64,000 bases of DNA from Camellia lanceoleosa (taxonomy: Eukaryota > Streptophyta > Magnoliopsida > Ericales > Theaceae): assembly GCA_025200525.1 (NCBI GenBank), contig JANUSC010000052.1:806001-870000 (forward strand), given 5' to 3'. Made by a program: the position numbers and the translations under genes. Below the pieces are notes generated by a model. It was not told the origin of the DNA. It saw nothing but the letters and a program-made list of their open reading frames with translations, and searched no databases. The stretch's first letter is position 1, and the number at the start of each line of letters is the position of its first letter. Of the stretch, positions 1-9,883 are shown piece by piece.

Positions 1-519
1 TTTATTATAAAAATGAATTATGAATTCTGAATTTGTATGGACTCATTCATTAAAACCCCTTTACTCTGTTATTATTCACTGGGCTTCCACTCACTGTTTA
101 TATTATGTATGTAGGTGAGCCGGCACGTGATCATGGCTAGAGTTGACGGCCTTCGTTCAGTTTTTGTCAGCCAACCTTTGCGCCTCCCGAGGAGGTTCCG
201 GATGAAGTCTTGTTTTGCGGTTGTTTTTGTAATCATATTAAACTCTGTTTGTTTTGTTAAGTTGGGTTGGTTTTCCTATATTACCCTTATGGGAGGAATA
301 TGTAAATACTGTATCTTTGGTCATCACTCTTATGTTTATACAAGTTTTAAATTATTCTGTCCCATGTATGTCGTCACAGCTCACTGGACCATTTATATTT
401 TGTATATTTGCTTCCGTAGTCCCTTATTATATGCTAATCTATCAAGAGGCCTTTGGTAATCCAAGGATTACTGGCCGGTTACGATGCTAAACCTACAGAG
501 GCGGGTTTGGGTCGTGACA
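1..519 (+). mobile_element. 3' end of a gypsy-type LTR, cut by the window edge
   Basis: The stretch ends in GGGTTTGGGTCGTGACA, which closely resembles the 3' end of the LTR at 21096-23642 (GGGTTTGGGGTGTGACA). This is the usual ending of plant Tekay/Del-type LTRs. Immediately after it, at 520, the sequence passes into the middle of a Transposase_28 reading frame. This is therefore the right end of an insertion whose left end lies outside the window. The expected 5-bp target duplication would be GTTGT (520-524). Small open frames at 115-490 show no domain and are not called as genes. Confidence 0.72.
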
Positions 520-759
520 GTTGTGAAGGAGTAGACCCCAATAACAAAGGACGGCCCTCAAAAATGAATAAAGGGGGAAACAGACTCTGCCCTCAACGAT
601 TGACAAGAGAGAAAAGATAATCATAGTCGTATCAGTCCTCTCCATGTCGACTACGCTATCTGCCACAAGTGACAGATGGACGTCATCTGGAATGGAAAAG
701 TGGCGTCGAAAAGCAGAAACATAGTCCGCGAAAAGAAGAGCTTTAAAGTGTTTCGCCAT
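520..759 (-). pseudogene. Transposase_28 (putative gypsy-type) N-terminal fragment, antisense to its host element
   Basis: The minus-strand frame opens with MAKHFKALLF and contains FRRHFSIPDDVHLSLVAD, a MERTDTTMIIF stretch and LRAVLCYWGLL. The copy at 53047-53510 has the equivalents SFKHHFSILDNVHLSLVVD, MEREDKTMIVF and LWAMLRHWGLI, so the two are homologues. The family is Transposase_28 (PF04195), known from plant retrotransposons; its function is unknown. The frame is cut after about 80 residues at position 519/520 by the LTR to its left, so only the N-terminus is present. It lies antisense to the adjacent 3' LTR (1157-1579). That placement matches the extra antisense frames described between pol and the 3' LTR of Tat-lineage elements. 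Confidence 0.7.
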
Positions 760-1156
760 CCGAATCAGAATAGAAAATACGCTAAACTAAAAACAAACAA
801 GAAAATAGGAGTTGGAATGAGGAAAAAATGCAAAGAAGAGAAGAACTTACAGGGAATAGAGAGAAGGACAATGGGAAGCAGATGGGAGTTGCAGAGGTCA
901 TAAAGTGAAAGAGAGATGCTGAGAGGCAATCAAAGAGCCTTACAAATTCAAAAAATATTTGAAAGGACGGTGCAGTTTCATATCGCATTAAATGAACAAT
1001 GCGTACGAATGGGTGGAAAATTGTAATGATTTCTAAACCATGGTCATTCTGATGCTTCAGTATTGGAAGGAGTGCAAGTGTCGTATTTTTGACTTTCCAT
1101 ATATTAAAACCAAACATGCCGACTAATTGGCGTTAGTCGGATATTTAGGGGGCAAT
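760..1156. other. untranslated stretch between the antisense Transposase_28 frame and the 3' LTR; polypurine tract at its end
   Basis: No coding signal. The last dozen bases (about 1145-1156, TTTAGGGGGCAA) form a plus-strand polypurine tract directly before the TGTGGAGG start of the LTR. This fixes the orientation of the host element as plus, opposite to the Transposase_28 frame. On the minus strand this stretch would be the 5' leader of the Transposase_28 gene. Confidence 0.55.
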
Positions 1157-1579
1157 TGTGGAGGCCGAATAATCATATACTAAGGAAGGCCAAGAGACTT
1201 GAAGAGATCAAGCCAAGGGCAATTCGGCTATAATCTAAGGGATCTTGAAGCCGAATATATAGATCGGCCATATTAATAGCCGAATGGGAACCAGCACGCA
1301 ATCGGAAAGCTGAATAAGTAATCAAGTGTGAGATTAAGAGTAGGCCCGACCCTTGAACCCAGAGGGTAATATAAAAAGAGGAACGACAACCAAAGAGAGG
1401 TATGTGAGAATAGACAAAATAACTTGAGATAAAAGTAAATTGAAGAGGATACTAACTTGTCCGTCGGTGTGCTAATTTCGGCAAACTTGATCGGAGTGTT
1501 CATCTCTTTTTCAGGTAGCGATCAGAGGATCAAGGACGTTTGGCTAGATCTTAGAGTATTTCCAAACTACTTCTCCACA
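1157..1579 (+). repeat. 3' LTR of the Transposase_28-bearing element
   Basis: The segment is about 423 bp. It starts TGTGGAGG and ends TCTCCACA, a short inverted terminal repeat of the TG...CA type, and is preceded by a polypurine tract. It is rich in GCCGAAT and TCGG motifs, which also mark the Transposase_28 region at 53-56 kb. The flanking 5 bases at 1580-1584 (ATTGT) would be one copy of the target duplication; the other copy is outside the window. Confidence 0.68.
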
Positions 1580-2568
1580 ATTGTAATTTAAATTAATTTA
1601 TTTATGTGTACCCACCATATATATAAACATTTTTTTGTGTTTATATCAATAGATTAATAAATAAAAATATTATATTATTGCAAATATCTTACTCTAGCAA
1701 ACAACACCATGAGAGAAGGATTTGAAAAATAAAAATAATAAAACGACATCAGATCGACTACAAAGTAGGAACAATGAGAGTGACACAACAAAGGACCCAA
1801 GATCCAACCCTCTCCTTTCTCACTGTCATATTTCTCTTTCTTCGTTGGAGACTTTATTAGGGAAATTTAGCCAAAATCTCTTCATTAGATTTTGTTTGGT
1901 AAAAATAATAGTCCAATTTATTTTGCTTCATAAATTTCCTGAGTAGGAAGCGCATAATTAAGTAAAGACAAAGTAAAATAGATTTTTTTTTTCTTGGATA
2001 ATATTGCCAAAGTAACATGTTACTGTGAGACAAAATAACATGTTACTATTTACATCAATTTTGACAGTAATAAATTATTTTTTTAAAAGAATTTCATAGT
2101 CAACATGGATCTTATTTGATAAATCTTGATGAGAGAATTCTAAAAATACTAATTTAATTAGAAACTGACATTTAGATTAAAAGTTAGATTATTTTAAAAT
2201 TTAATATTTTAATAATAGTAGTATGTGTTAGACTTTTCAAAGAAAACTTTTTATATTTATTCTTATTATATTAAAGTTTTATTATGAGAAGATTTTGACT
2301 AAATTCTCTCTTTATTATGCGTAGGTTCTATTCCCCGAACTTATTTTTCCGTTACTTTTTTCGCTTGATAACATTTTAAAAAAATGTTTGGGCAAAATAA
2401 TTATTTTAAAGCTTATTAATACATTCAAAAAAATATACATGATCGATAAATATTTAAGCCCATCACATAGGGGTGACCTTATTTACTTTTTCTAGTTGAG
2501 AATTGTCTTAATTACAAGTACTAATAAAAGATGAAAAGTTTGTTACAAAAAATGAATAGTTCCAATTC
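1580..2568. other. AT-rich intergenic DNA, no gene seen
   Basis: There are short open frames only, with no recognisable domain and no codon-like pattern. The composition is strongly AT-rich with homopolymer runs. I see nothing here beyond possible old, unrecognisable repeats. Confidence 0.6.
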
Positions 2569-2797
2569 AGGTGTGTTTGGGAAGTTAGCTTTAGGCTAAA
2601 ATAGACAATAAAGATAAAATAAATTAAAATAATTAAGACAAAATATCACATCTAAATTATAATTATTTCACTTTTTCTCATAATCATTAAATCAACTATA
2701 AAAAAGACCAATTATCACCTCAAACATAATTTTTAGTCGACTAAAATAATCCAAAAAAAAAAAAAAAAATTATAATAACTTATTTCCAAACGGGCCT
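2569..2797. mobile_element. candidate MITE (GTTTGG-type terminal inverted repeats)
   Basis: The left end reads AGGTGTGTTTGGGAA and the right end TTCCAAACGGGCCT, which is the near reverse complement (AGGCCCGTTTGGAA). The interior is about 230 bp, AT-rich and non-coding, with a run of about 17 A at 2753-2769. GTTTGG ends of this kind are common in plant hAT and PIF/Harbinger MITEs. I could not find a clean target duplication, so the superfamily is left open. Confidence 0.4.
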
Positions 2798-3794
2798 CAA
2801 TCGACATTAATTTAAATTTTTTTAATTTATATAGTACTAGCGTAATATCTGCCCTATACACGGTTTAAATAAATAATTAATAATTAATTCTAAAATTAAA
2901 ATTATACAGTAAAAAAATTATAATTAATTAAATTTTAACTATTTTTATCACAATTTTGCTTATGATTTTTTCCTCCCTCCCGTTAATGCTATGATTTAAG
3001 TTCTAAATAATAATAACATGAATCATAATGTAATTAGTAAAAATTAAACAAAAATTATGATAAATTATAAAATTGCACTTTTTAATTTTTATTCTTAAGA
3101 AAAAAAACGCTATGATAAAAAATAAATACATTATTAATTTCTAAGAGTTTCATAATTTTAATTTTCCATATATTAGAGGATATCGTAAAGACTTTGTGAA
3201 ACTCAATTATTATTATTATTATTATTTACTAATTACATTTTTTTAGTATGCCATATAATAGTAATAATAATAATAATATTTTATGAAACTCAATCTAGCA
3301 AAATTTGTTTAAATCAAAAAATTGAATAATAAAATGAAAATGACAAACAATGAATTACCAGTGACTCTTATCCTCGTATCTTTCCTGAAATCAATATTTA
3401 TATACCAAGTATAACTTTTTGATTTTTTCACAATCGCTAGTTTTGAAATCTCATATTGGGCCATTTTCTTATTCTTCTTCTTCTTCACTCACCTTTGCTT
3501 AACGGATCTTCATAGCATGACTGTAATTTTTTAAAATTATTTTATAAACAATAATACTCATACAATGTACGGGTTTAAAAAAATAATTATAAATTAATTA
3601 TAAAATTAAATAATAACATAAAATTTATTTATAAGAATAAATAAACTAATGTCAAAGATAGCCCAATCATATAATAAATTATATTTGTCAATTTATTAAC
3701 TACCCATTGTTTATTTTATAAAAGTTTAAAAATATGTCTACTTAGGCATAAAATTATAGTTTCTCCTATGCTATAATTCACGAATAAAATAATA
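2798..3794. other. AT-rich intergenic DNA with trinucleotide repeats
   Basis: No gene seen. An (ATT)n run around 3204-3228 and an (AAT)n run around 3258-3280 lie between two direct copies of a TGAAACTCAAT motif. Two sub-stretches (about 2835-2940 and 3545-3620) share a loosely conserved CGGTTTAAA / AATAATTA pattern and may be relics of one unrecognised repeat family. Confidence 0.45.
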
Positions 3795-5126
3795 AGAGTT
3801 GGCTTGAGAATTTATAGTTGAGTTAGACACTAAAAGCGGCATAACATAATTGACTGAACATTTATCTCAACTTAGCCATGACCTAATCATTAGAGAATTG
3901 TCTTAACCTCGTTTGGGAATATGCTACTTTAACAACTTTTTGACTTTTTATGAAAAGATATGCAAAAAAAATAGAGAGAATAATGTAACAATTTATAGTG
4001 ACTTTTTAGCATTTTGACGAAAACATGTAGTCTATACCTAAATATGAACCACTTAACTTATTTATTTATTAAATTAGTGAATAAATATATGTTAGTATTT
4101 TTTATAATAAATAATAAATAAGTATATGTTTATGCATAGTTATTAAAAAAAAGTAAAACTTTGATAAAATTTTATATTTATATTTGAAATTATTGAGGAT
4201 TTATAGTTGTGCTAGACACTAAAAGTGACATAATCTAATTGACTCAATATTTATATCAATTTGGTCCTGACCTAATTATTAGAGAATTGTCTTAGTTTAT
4301 GCCTAAGCATGAACCACTTAACTTATTTATTTATTAAATTGGTGAATAAATATATGTTAGTATTTTTTATAATAAAGTATATAAGAGTTGGCTTGAGGAT
4401 TTATAATTGTGCTAGACACTAAAAGTGACATAATCTAATTGACTCAATATTTATCTCAACTTGGTTATGATCTAATCAGGAGATAATTGCCTTAATTTAT
4501 GCTTAAGCATGAACCACTTAACTCATTTATTTATTAAATTAGTAAATAAATATATGTTAGTATTTTTAATAATAAAATACTAATAAATATGTACATGTTT
4601 ATGCATAGTTATTAAAAAAATTAAAAACTTTGATAAAATTTTATATTTATTTTGAAAATTATTAAGGATTTATAGTTGTGCTAGACATTAAAAGTGACAT
4701 AATCTAATTGACTCAACATTTATCTCAACTTGGCCATGACCTAATTATTAGAGAATTGTCTTAGTCTATGCATAAGCATGAACCACTTAACTCATTTATT
4801 TATTAAATTAGTTAATAAATATATATTAATATTTTTTATAATAAAATATATAAGAGTTGACTTGAAAATTTATAGTTGTGCTAGACACTAAAAATGACAT
4901 AATTTAATTGATTTAACATTTATCTCAACTTGGCCATCACCTAATCATTAGAGAACTGTCTTAATTTATGCCTAAACATTAACCACTTAAGTCATTTATT
5001 TATTAAATTAGTGAATAAATATATGTTAGTATTTTTTATAATAAAATAATAAATATATACATGTTTATGCATAGTTATTATAAAAATTAAAACTTTGATA
5101 GAATTTTATGTTTATATTTAAAATTT
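3795..5126. repeat. degenerate tandem array, units alternating about 200 and 270 bp
   Basis: A motif TTTATAGTTGTGCTAGACAC followed by (A)AAAGTGACATAAT and then ATTTATCTCAACTTGG recurs with its start at about 3811, 4202, 4401, 4671 and 4871. The spacing is uneven because some units carry an extra piece containing ATGTTTATGCATAG. Units differ by point changes and short deletions, so the array is old. No coding potential. Confidence 0.7.
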
Positions 5127-5735
5127 TTACATGAATAGTTAAGTGTATTTATGTGTGAAAAAATATCCAAGGTCAACCTAAAATATGAGCATTGTTCTAA
5201 CCATATTTTGGAACTAATTTAAAATTTTGATCGATCAATTAATAGAAATAGTTGGTAATAATCAATTTAAATTTTATGTTTAAATTATATTATAATTTCT
5301 CAGGTTTTGAATATTATGAACTAATTTGACAAATAGTATTGAAATTAAACATTAAAAGTAGTTTAGAAGTTAGATTAAGATCAATTTTTTTTAACCGATA
5401 AATATATTATGATTAATTTTATATAAAAAATAAGAAAATGTATATATATTTTTGGCATATTTATTTATTTTTTTGTAAAAAATTTATATATTTATATTAA
5501 AAATTCTTACACAAATAATTAAGTGTATTTATGTATGAAAAAATTATATAATACTAGGTCGACCTAAAATATAAAGTTTGCTCTAGTTTTACCTTCGACT
5601 CAATTTAAAAATTGATCAATAATTTAAATTTTATGTTGAAATTATATTATAATTTATCAAGTTTTGAATATTATGAACTAATTTGAGGGATAGTACTAAC
5701 ATTAAACATTAAAAGTAGTTTAGAAGTTGGGTGAT
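5127..5735. repeat. direct duplication, about 230-245 bp copies
   Basis: The stretch 5127-5373 recurs at about 5506-5729. Shared landmarks are AAGTGTATTTATGT, GTCGACCTAAAATAT (with changes), TTTTGAATATTATGAACTAA and TTAAAAGTAGTTTAGAAGTT. The copies differ at many positions. An open frame at 5727-5993 just beyond is hydrophobic and low-complexity and is not called. Confidence 0.65.
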
Positions 5736-6014
5736 TCTACTTACACCATTACTTTACCTCTTTACACGTTCCGTATGAGCTCTTTTTTTTTTTTTCTTCA
5801 AGTTTTATCCATGTTGGGAATTACTTTTAAAGACAAAACACTACAATTAAATATATTTTATTATCTCCGTACATCACTTGATCTTCAATCCCTACTCTTA
5901 TTTTTTCTTTCTCAATTTTTCTTTTCTCTTACACATCTCTTTTCAAAAAGTGAGAATTATAGTGTTTTGATCATCAAAGAAAACAATGGATAAAGAACCA
6001 TAAAAAAAAGTGAA

Positions 6015-6277
6015 GGGTAAATTACAAACACCACCTCGAGGTTTGGCGAAAATACAGATTTCCCCCTGAGGTTTGAGAAATTACATCCCACCCCCTGAGG
6101 TTTATATTTCCATAACAAATTGCCCCCTGAGGTTTTTATTTTCATACAGATTCCCCCCTAATTTTTCCTAATTTGTTATGAAAATTTGACTCTCAGGGGG
6201 CAATTTGTAATTTCTCAAACCTCAGGGGGGAATCTGTATTTTTATCAAACCTCAAGGGGGGTGTTTGTAATTTGCCC
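6015..6277. mobile_element. palindromic MITE / foldback element, Mutator-type
   Basis: The left end GGGTAAATTACAAACACCAC mirrors the right end GTGTTTGTAATTTGCCC. Internally the CCCCCTGAGGTTT motif on the left half is repeated as AAACCTCAGGGGG on the right half, so the whole 263 bp folds on itself. It is flanked by AAAAGTGAA (6006-6014) and AAAAGGGAA (6278-6286), a 9-bp duplication with one mismatch. A duplication of this size is the signature of Mutator-like transposition. It contains no gene. A broken MULE transposase lies 500 bp to the right; whether the two are related is not shown. Confidence 0.8.
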
Positions 6278-6785
6278 AAAAGGGAAATTATGAGTTTTTT
6301 TTATTTTTATTTTTATTATTTGTTTGGTAGGTTTTTGTTTCGTTTTTCTAGATTGTTCTTCGACTTTTGTTCGGTGTTTCGAAATCGAACAAAAATAAAA
6401 TAGTCCGGCATCACATTGCCGAACAAAAAATATAAGTTTGCTAACCTAATGCCGAATAAAAGATATATTTTCGGTAACCTAAGGCCTGATTTTTTAAATT
6501 TGTTTAGCTACTCATTACCATGTATTTTCAGTTTTATTTTTTTTATTTTTTTGCTTGGAAGGATTATACTTATACTCATTGCAATAACGCAAGTATTGCA
6601 TTATTAGCGGAATCCAGTCATGAATTCATTACAAACGAGTTTTGTTAAGTGTTTTTATGAATACAATTTTTTCTTATTTTTAATTTGTATTGATTTTTAT
6701 TAATAATTTGACGTATAAATGTATTTATTATGTTTAGACTTTTAGTAGTCGTCAAGTATTAATTAAATGAGTTTCTAATGTTAGG
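6278..6785. other. non-coding DNA with a short direct repeat
   Basis: No gene seen. Two or three copies of a unit of about 36 bp built on TGCCGAA(C/T)AAAA followed by CTAACCTAA lie at about 6414-6485. An inverted TTTTGTTCG / CGAACAAAA pair lies at about 6365-6395. The sequence just before 6786 ends in AG, as expected for an intron end before the MULE exon. Confidence 0.45.
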
Positions 6786-7316
6786 ATGAAGACTGGATTT
6801 GTCATTCTTATAAAGACATCAGATGCAGGAGGTAATGGAAGAAAACCAAGACTTACACTTACTTGTGAAAGAAGTGGTTATTGTAGAGACAACATGAAGA
6901 TTAAGAGGGAACGAATGAGGTTGATAGGTTCTAAAAAGTGTGGATGTCCATTTCTATTAAAGGGGGAAAAATTACCTACAAATGATGAGTTGATGTTGCA
7001 TGTCTTATGCGGAGTGTACAATCGTCCGCCTACTGAACATCTTAAAGGGCACTCATTTGTTGGTAGATTATCTAAAGGGTAAACATCCTTATTAGTTGAC
7101 ATGTCAAAGAGTATGGTGCAACCAAAAGAGATATTGATTACATTGAAACGAAAAGATATTGGTTAAATCAAATCGTATCTCTTACTTAGAACAATTTTCG
7201 AAGAAATTGAGACTATATATCCGTCACATAAAAGATGTACAAGCAGATGGCAATTGTGGTTTCAGGGAAACAGCTATATTGATTGGTTTAGGTGAATATG
7301 ATTGGCAACAAGTTAT
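6786..7316 (+). pseudogene. broken MULE transposase: FAR1-type N-terminus joined to an OTU protease fragment
   Basis: 6786-7082 encodes GFVILIKTSDAGGNGRKP, then TCERSG, KKCGCPFLLKG and LCGVYNRPP. This is the FAR1/WRKY-GCM1-like zinc-binding N-terminus of plant MULE transposases; the usual VHNH is here VYNR, so zinc ligands are lost. A broken continuation at about 7098-7164 resembles the SK..VKPKEIL..LK segment that follows in the family. From 7225 another frame reads HIKDVQADGNCGFR, the DGNC catalytic-Cys motif of an OTU-like protease, then GLGEYDWQQV. The DDE transposase core normally found between these parts is missing, so the gene carries a large internal deletion. It is then cut by the E3 LTR at 7317. 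Missing OTU sequence is expected on the far side of the nest, beyond the window. Confidence 0.75.
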
Positions 7317-7560
7317 GTGATGACCGGGTACGTAATTCACCTTATCCTCTTTGAGTTATATTGAGTTTATTCTTATTAGAGTGTCGGGTTTTAATGTTAG
7401 GTCTTGTCAACTGCTGGGTTTGTTGTTTTGAAAAAAACTTTTTCTCTAAATTCTCCTTCGTACTTATTTTAATTATGAGTTTTACTTGTTTTGGAAGGTG
7501 CAAGGTTGGATCCGGGGTGTCACGAGTCGAGCTGGGAAATTTTCTGGCTAGAAGGAAGAA

Positions 7561-7716
7561 CCGCACGTGCGGGAGGTAAGGCCGCATGTGTGGAGAAGAG
7601 GGGGATCTCCATGGTGCATTCTGCTATGTATGCATGAGCGGAAGGAGGTGCGGGAGAGAGTGCCGCACGTGCGGGGGTGAGAGCCACATGTGTGGATGGG
7701 GGTGCCGCACATGCGG
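7561..7716. promoter_or_regulatory. cluster of five G-box-like palindromes in the E3 LTR
   Basis: CCGCACGTGCGG occurs exactly at 7561-7572 and 7663-7674. Diverged versions are CCGCATGTGTGG (7582-7593), CCACATGTGTGG (7684-7695) and CCGCACATGCGG (7705-7716). The core CACGTG is the G-box bound by plant bZIP and bHLH factors. The cluster lies upstream of a GTATAT and CT-rich stretch, so a role as a promoter module is an inference. The changes between copies are mostly C-to-T or G-to-A, as expected from decay of methylated sites. Confidence 0.55.
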
Positions 7717-9374
7717 AATAGAGCTAAGTCTAAAATTTTACTTTTTCTTTTTTCTTGGGCTGAGTGTATATCATTTCTACACATCTCTCTCTCTCTAAAA
7801 TTATCTTTTGCTCTCCCTTCTCTCTAAAAACCTTCACCAAACACCATAAACTCTTGATTTCTTCCAATTCATTGAAGTTTTGACCAAACATCCTTCACTA
7901 ATTTTGGAGAGCTTAAGCGAGCGCTTTCGTTGTGTACAGTGGAGATCGGGTTTCGACACCGTTGATTTTGGGGGTTTCATCTCATTTCTTCTTCAAATTT
8001 GAGGTAGGGATTTTCTTTGAGTCATATATACATTTTTGCAAGTTATGTTGTTGTTGGGACTTCTCCTTGTTGGGTTGAGCTTGGTTTTTCCTCTTGAGTT
8101 GTGAATGATTTTCAAAGTGTGTTTCCAAAATGTTTTTCTAAAGATCCTTGATATTTTGAGTTATATTGTTGTAAGAGAAGTGTTGTCTTGAAATAATTTC
8201 TTGCCAAATGAGGAGAAAAAACCTAGTTTATGGAAACTCTAGAAATTTGGGAATTTTTAAGAAAATGTGGTGAGGTTATGAAATTGATTTTTGACAAACA
8301 TTATGACAATGTTGAATGAAAAGAATTTCATGGGTTATGATGAATAATTGGTTTGAAGTTGTTATTCAAAAATGTGTATATAGTCATGAAATGATTAAAT
8401 TGCTGAGAAGGCATGAAATGTGGAAGTGTTGCTACACTTGGATAGATATAAATCCATACATGATATGTTATGAAATTGCATTGGAAAGGGAAATGGAAAT
8501 TGTGTGGAAAATATTGCAAATGGAAGACAATTATAATGCCTTGATATATATTGCATTAGTATTTCAATTTATTTGGTTGTTACAAATTTTGAATTGAGAT
8601 TTGAAAACTTTTTTTTTGAGAAAAGAATGTTGTGATATAATATCTCATTGAAATGCTTTGGGATAAATACGTTGGTAAGTCCAGATAAGGGGTGTAGATG
8701 AAAGTGATTAAGTTGGCCTGAGTGTCCAAGGTGAAAGACCGAAAACACGCGCGGAGGAGGTACCACGTGCCTTCTGGTTAGCTATCGGTAAAGTGGAGTT
8801 TTGGTAGTGCTAGTTATGCCTACTTGCAGACACCAACATTTGGATTACCCGAGTCGTATTTACCGCCCCTTGAACTTGATTTAAAAATTGTTGAATCTTG
8901 TTGAAATTTTAAGATTTCATTGTGCATGATGGTTTTCAAAGGATGAAAATGAGACTTTCTTTTAAAGGCATGTACATTCCATTTCATGAGACTTGTATAA
9001 AATGTATATACTTTATTAAAAATCTTTCCTATTGGGCTTTATGCTCACCCTATGGGTGCAGGAAAAGATGTGGTAATTCCACCAAACTAAGGGCGTGGAT
9101 GTGTACGTTGGGAGCACGGAGCTCTTATTTTGTTGTAAATTTATTTTCGCAAGCCAAGGGCTATATTTGTATGGGTTCGAGTAACCATTTTGTGTAACCA
9201 GGCTTAAGCCTTGGACTTGGTGGCCCTCGAGGGCATATATTTACTTTTGATGGGTTATTTCACACGCTATAGATTCATGTACTAAGGTCGTTGAATGTAT
9301 AATCGCATACGGAAACTTTTGTAAAACTCTTATGATTATGTATATGCAAATGTTGGAGATTTGGGTCTGACGTG

Positions 9375-9375
<1 letters not shown>

Positions 9376-9437
<62 letters not shown>
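9376..9437. repeat. (TTA)n microsatellite
   Basis: About 20 near-perfect TTA/ATT units end a few bases before the 3' end of the E3 LTR. Confidence 0.9.
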
Positions 9438-9453
9438 TTGGGGTGTTACAACT

Positions 9454-9465
9454 TGTTATTAGAGC
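9454..9465 (+). promoter_or_regulatory. primer-binding site of E3, tRNA-iMet type
   Basis: TGTTATTAGAGC follows the LTR end by three bases. It matches the common plant gypsy primer site TGGTATCAGAGC at 10 of 12 positions. Confidence 0.75.
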
Positions 9466-9883
9466 TACTGGGTTTGAATGCTTGGGGCTCGTGGGAAGTG
9501 GTTGTTTTGTGACAATGGGTTCATTTCGCATGATTAGGAGATGCTATATATTTCGTGGCTATGTGATAACATATTTATATGACTAGATGGGTATGGGGTT
9601 GGACTTTTGGGATGTGGTTCGTGCCTATTAAATTCCTTGAGGTCTTATTGAAAGGGTACTTGATCAATACTCGTTCTGCTAAGAATTCTTGGTATTTCGT
9701 AGGACAAATTTCATCGTAAAGGAATAATCCGTATGTGTTTATGTGACTAAGTGCTTATGTGGAGTGAAACTTACTTGCTTATGTGGTAAGGGAAATATAG
9801 AGAGTTATTGCGGTCGAACATGTGAAATAAGTTGCAAGCATATCTGAGTTCGTGTGCTGAATTGTTTACCTTTTTTAATTAGG

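Larger units (their letters stand above)
7317..9450 (+). repeat. 5' LTR of E3
   Basis: The LTR starts TGTGATGACC and ends GGGGTGTTACA, about 2134 bp, directly before a tRNA-Met-like primer site. It contains palindromes of the CCGCACGTGCGG type (7561-7716) and a TTA microsatellite near its 3' end. The pyrimidine-rich TCTCTCTCTCT stretch at about 7784-7796 could mark the start of the transcribed leader. Open frames inside (for example 8316-8597) are AT-rich and have no domain. Confidence 0.8.

Noticed and set aside
115..490. Two overlapping plus-strand open frames
   Set aside because: They lie inside an LTR end, are hydrophobic by base composition, and have no domain.
2820..3620. Helitron ends suggested by CTAGCGTAATATCTGCCC- and ACGGGTTTAAA-like stretches
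   Set aside because: I could not find a clear TC start, CTRR end or end hairpin, so I report only AT-rich repeats.
5727..5993. Open frame of 88 residues rich in Phe and Leu
   Set aside because: T-rich low-complexity DNA, partly overlapping a duplication; no conserved motif.
9854..9883. Upstream in-frame ATG for E3 gag
   Set aside because: The later ATG at 9884 gives the Arg/Gly-rich start usual for these gag proteins; the extra ten residues look like leader sequence.
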